Source: Polyangia bacterium (GTDB lineage: Bacteria > Myxococcota_A > Polyangia > Nannocystales > Nannocystaceae). Taken from it: a stretch of DNA of 64,000 bases. Below are positions 63,085 through 64,000 of this stretch, piece by piece. Below the pieces are notes generated by a model. The model was given only the letters and a program-made list of their open reading frames with translations. It was not told where the DNA came from and made no database searches. Position numbers and translations under genes: made by a program. Positions within the stretch are counted from its first letter, which is position 1. Every line of letters starts with the position of its first letter. The stretch is taken from assembly GCA_030430565.1 (NCBI GenBank), contig JAUIKS010000001.1, forward strand, positions 248,001-312,000. The letters are read 5' to 3'.

Positions 63085-64000
63085 ATGGTCGTTTCGTCAG
63101 CACATGTCCTCGCCGCGCTGCTCGCCGTCCCGCTGGGGCCGAACGCGCTCATGAATGACGGCGGGCCGCAGAAGATCCACAACGGCGTTGAGGTGCCCGC
63201 CTGCGGGTGGCCGTCGACGGTCGCGATTCGCTACAAGGGCGGCGGCCTCATCTGCACGGCGACGCTGCTGCACCCGAGCGTGGTGCTCACCGCAGCGCAC
63301 TGCCTGGTCGCGCCGGCCGAGAGCCTGGAGCTGGCCTTCGGCGAGCACTCCGAGGACCCGGTCGGGACCATCGACCTGCTCGAGTGCGAGGGCCACTGGG
63401 TCGAGGACCTGGCCTATTGCACGCTCGCGGGCGAGGTCAACAACGTGCCGATCATCCCGCCGCTGATGGGCTGCGAGGTCGACCAGCTGCAGCCCGGCGG
63501 GAAGGTCGTGCTCGTCGGCTACGGCAACACCGACGGCATCTACGACCCGGAGATCGGCGAGGTCGTCGAGTACATCGGCGCCGGTCCCAAGCGCCAGGCC
63601 GTGCAGATCGTCGAGTCGATCGAGCCCGACGACGACCCGGGCCACGTGGTGCTGTGGGGCGACAACGACGAGAGCAGCGGCTGCTTCGGTGACTCCGGCG
63701 GGCCGACCTTCATTCGCCTGGCCGATGGGTCATGGCGCGTGTTCGCGGCCAGCGGGCACCTCTACCTCCACGAGGACACCGAGATCCCCGACGAGCCCGC
63801 GAACATCTGCATGTACGGGACCGCGGTCGCCTACCTCACGCCGATGATGGACTGGTTCGAGGAGGCCAGCGGCTTCGACGTGACCCCGTGCCACGACGCC
63901 TTCGGCAACTGGGACCCCGACGAGCGCTGTCAGGAGTTCCCGGACGGGGCGTTCCCGGGCGGCGGGTCGTGGGCGAGCGGCTGCAGCAGCACGCCGCTCT
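63085..64000 (+). CDS. Trypsin-like serine protease, cut by the window end
   Basis: The first 305 codons of a secreted S1 (chymotrypsin-fold) protease. A signal peptide (AHVLAALLAVPLGPNALMN) is followed by IHNGVEVPACGWPSTVAI. The catalytic triad is present: VLTAAHCLV (His), VEDLAYCTL (Asp) and CFGDSGGP (Ser). The S1 specificity pocket cannot be read safely. After the protease domain the sequence becomes Gly-rich and ends SWASGCSSTPL, which looks like the start of a MYXO-CTERM anchor (GCSS before a membrane helix). ATG 63085 has AGGA just upstream. The missing 3' end lies beyond the right edge. Confidence 0.88.
   Translation, partial: MVVSSAHVLAALLAVPLGPNALMNDGGPQKIHNGVEVPACGWPSTVAIRYKGGGLICTATLLHPSVVLTAAHCLVAPAESLELAFGEHSEDPVGTIDLLECEGHWVEDLAYCTLAGEVNNVPIIPPLMGCEVDQLQPGGKVVLVGYGNTDGIYDPEIGEVVEYIGAGPKRQAVQIVESIEPDDDPGHVVLWGDNDESSGCFGDSGGPTFIRLADGSWRVFAASGHLYLHEDTEIPDEPANICMYGTAVAYLTPMMDWFEEASGFDVTPCHDAFGNWDPDERCQEFPDGAFPGGGSWASGCSSTPL

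Overview
The window is about 70% G+C by eye, with very strong G/C third-position bias. It reads as chromosomal DNA of a myxobacterium, most probably Nannocystineae/Nannocystaceae (inference). The reasons are MYXO-CTERM tails (a Gly-Cys or Cys-Ser motif, a membrane helix, then an Arg cluster) on at least three secreted proteins, with a fourth apparently cut by the right edge; many Cys-rich lipoproteins with Ser/Thr/Gly/Asp linkers; myxobacterial disulfide repeats; thrombospondin type-3 calcium repeats; and a Ser/Thr kinase fused to TPRs. I saw no rRNA, tRNA, transposase, CRISPR array or prophage genes.

Layout, left to right. 1-4843 (minus): a translationally coupled operon of three alkaline-phosphatase-superfamily proteins, the first of which carries a histone-H1-like lysine/alanine tail. 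5263-13362: a DUF2330 MYXO-CTERM protein, a Fic protein followed by a Dps ferritin, an AT-richer array of eight 50-bp tandem repeats, a Tat-exported metalloprotease-like protein and a membrane TPR protein. 13415-20144: a histidine-kinase-like ATPase, a divergent pair of cytochrome P460-like lipoproteins, a small lipoprotein, two MYXO-CTERM proteins and a small unknown protein. 20247-27601: a frameshifted Cys-rich lipoprotein gene, a 1037-residue Ser/Thr kinase-TPR protein, an SRPBCC protein, an unknown protein, a family 2 glycosyltransferase and an alpha/beta hydrolase.

27962-33915 is the most system-like locus: three tightly spaced plus-strand genes for a large protein with an unrecognised N-terminus and TPR-like helices, a RavA/MoxR-type AAA+ ATPase, and a protein with a possibly degenerate vWA-like fold. 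It resembles MoxR-centred ternary systems proposed from comparative genomics.

33944-42972: a Cys-rich lipoprotein, a DUF1549/DUF1553 plus DUF1501 pair of the type common in Planctomycetes, a coupled surface protein and lipoprotein hydrolase, a calcium-repeat lipoprotein, a TPR lipoprotein and a second lysine-tailed protein. 42955-48252: a MocR regulator divergent from a PNPOx-GNAT fusion with an operator-like sequence between them, a DUF1906 protein, a histidine phosphatase and an exported protein. 48319-55339: an FG-GAP/ASPIC lipoprotein, an OmpA lipoprotein, a Thr-rich lipoprotein, an ECF sigma factor with a probable membrane partner, and a disulfide-repeat lipoprotein. A shared 29-bp element lies immediately upstream of the sigma gene and upstream of the Thr-rich lipoprotein gene, which suggests an autoregulated ECF regulon. 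55663-64000: a hydrolase-acyl-CoA synthetase fusion facing a voltage-gated K+ channel, a PilZ protein, an acidic lipoprotein, a pentapeptide-repeat protein with a possible effector-associated adaptor domain, and a trypsin-like protease cut by the right edge.
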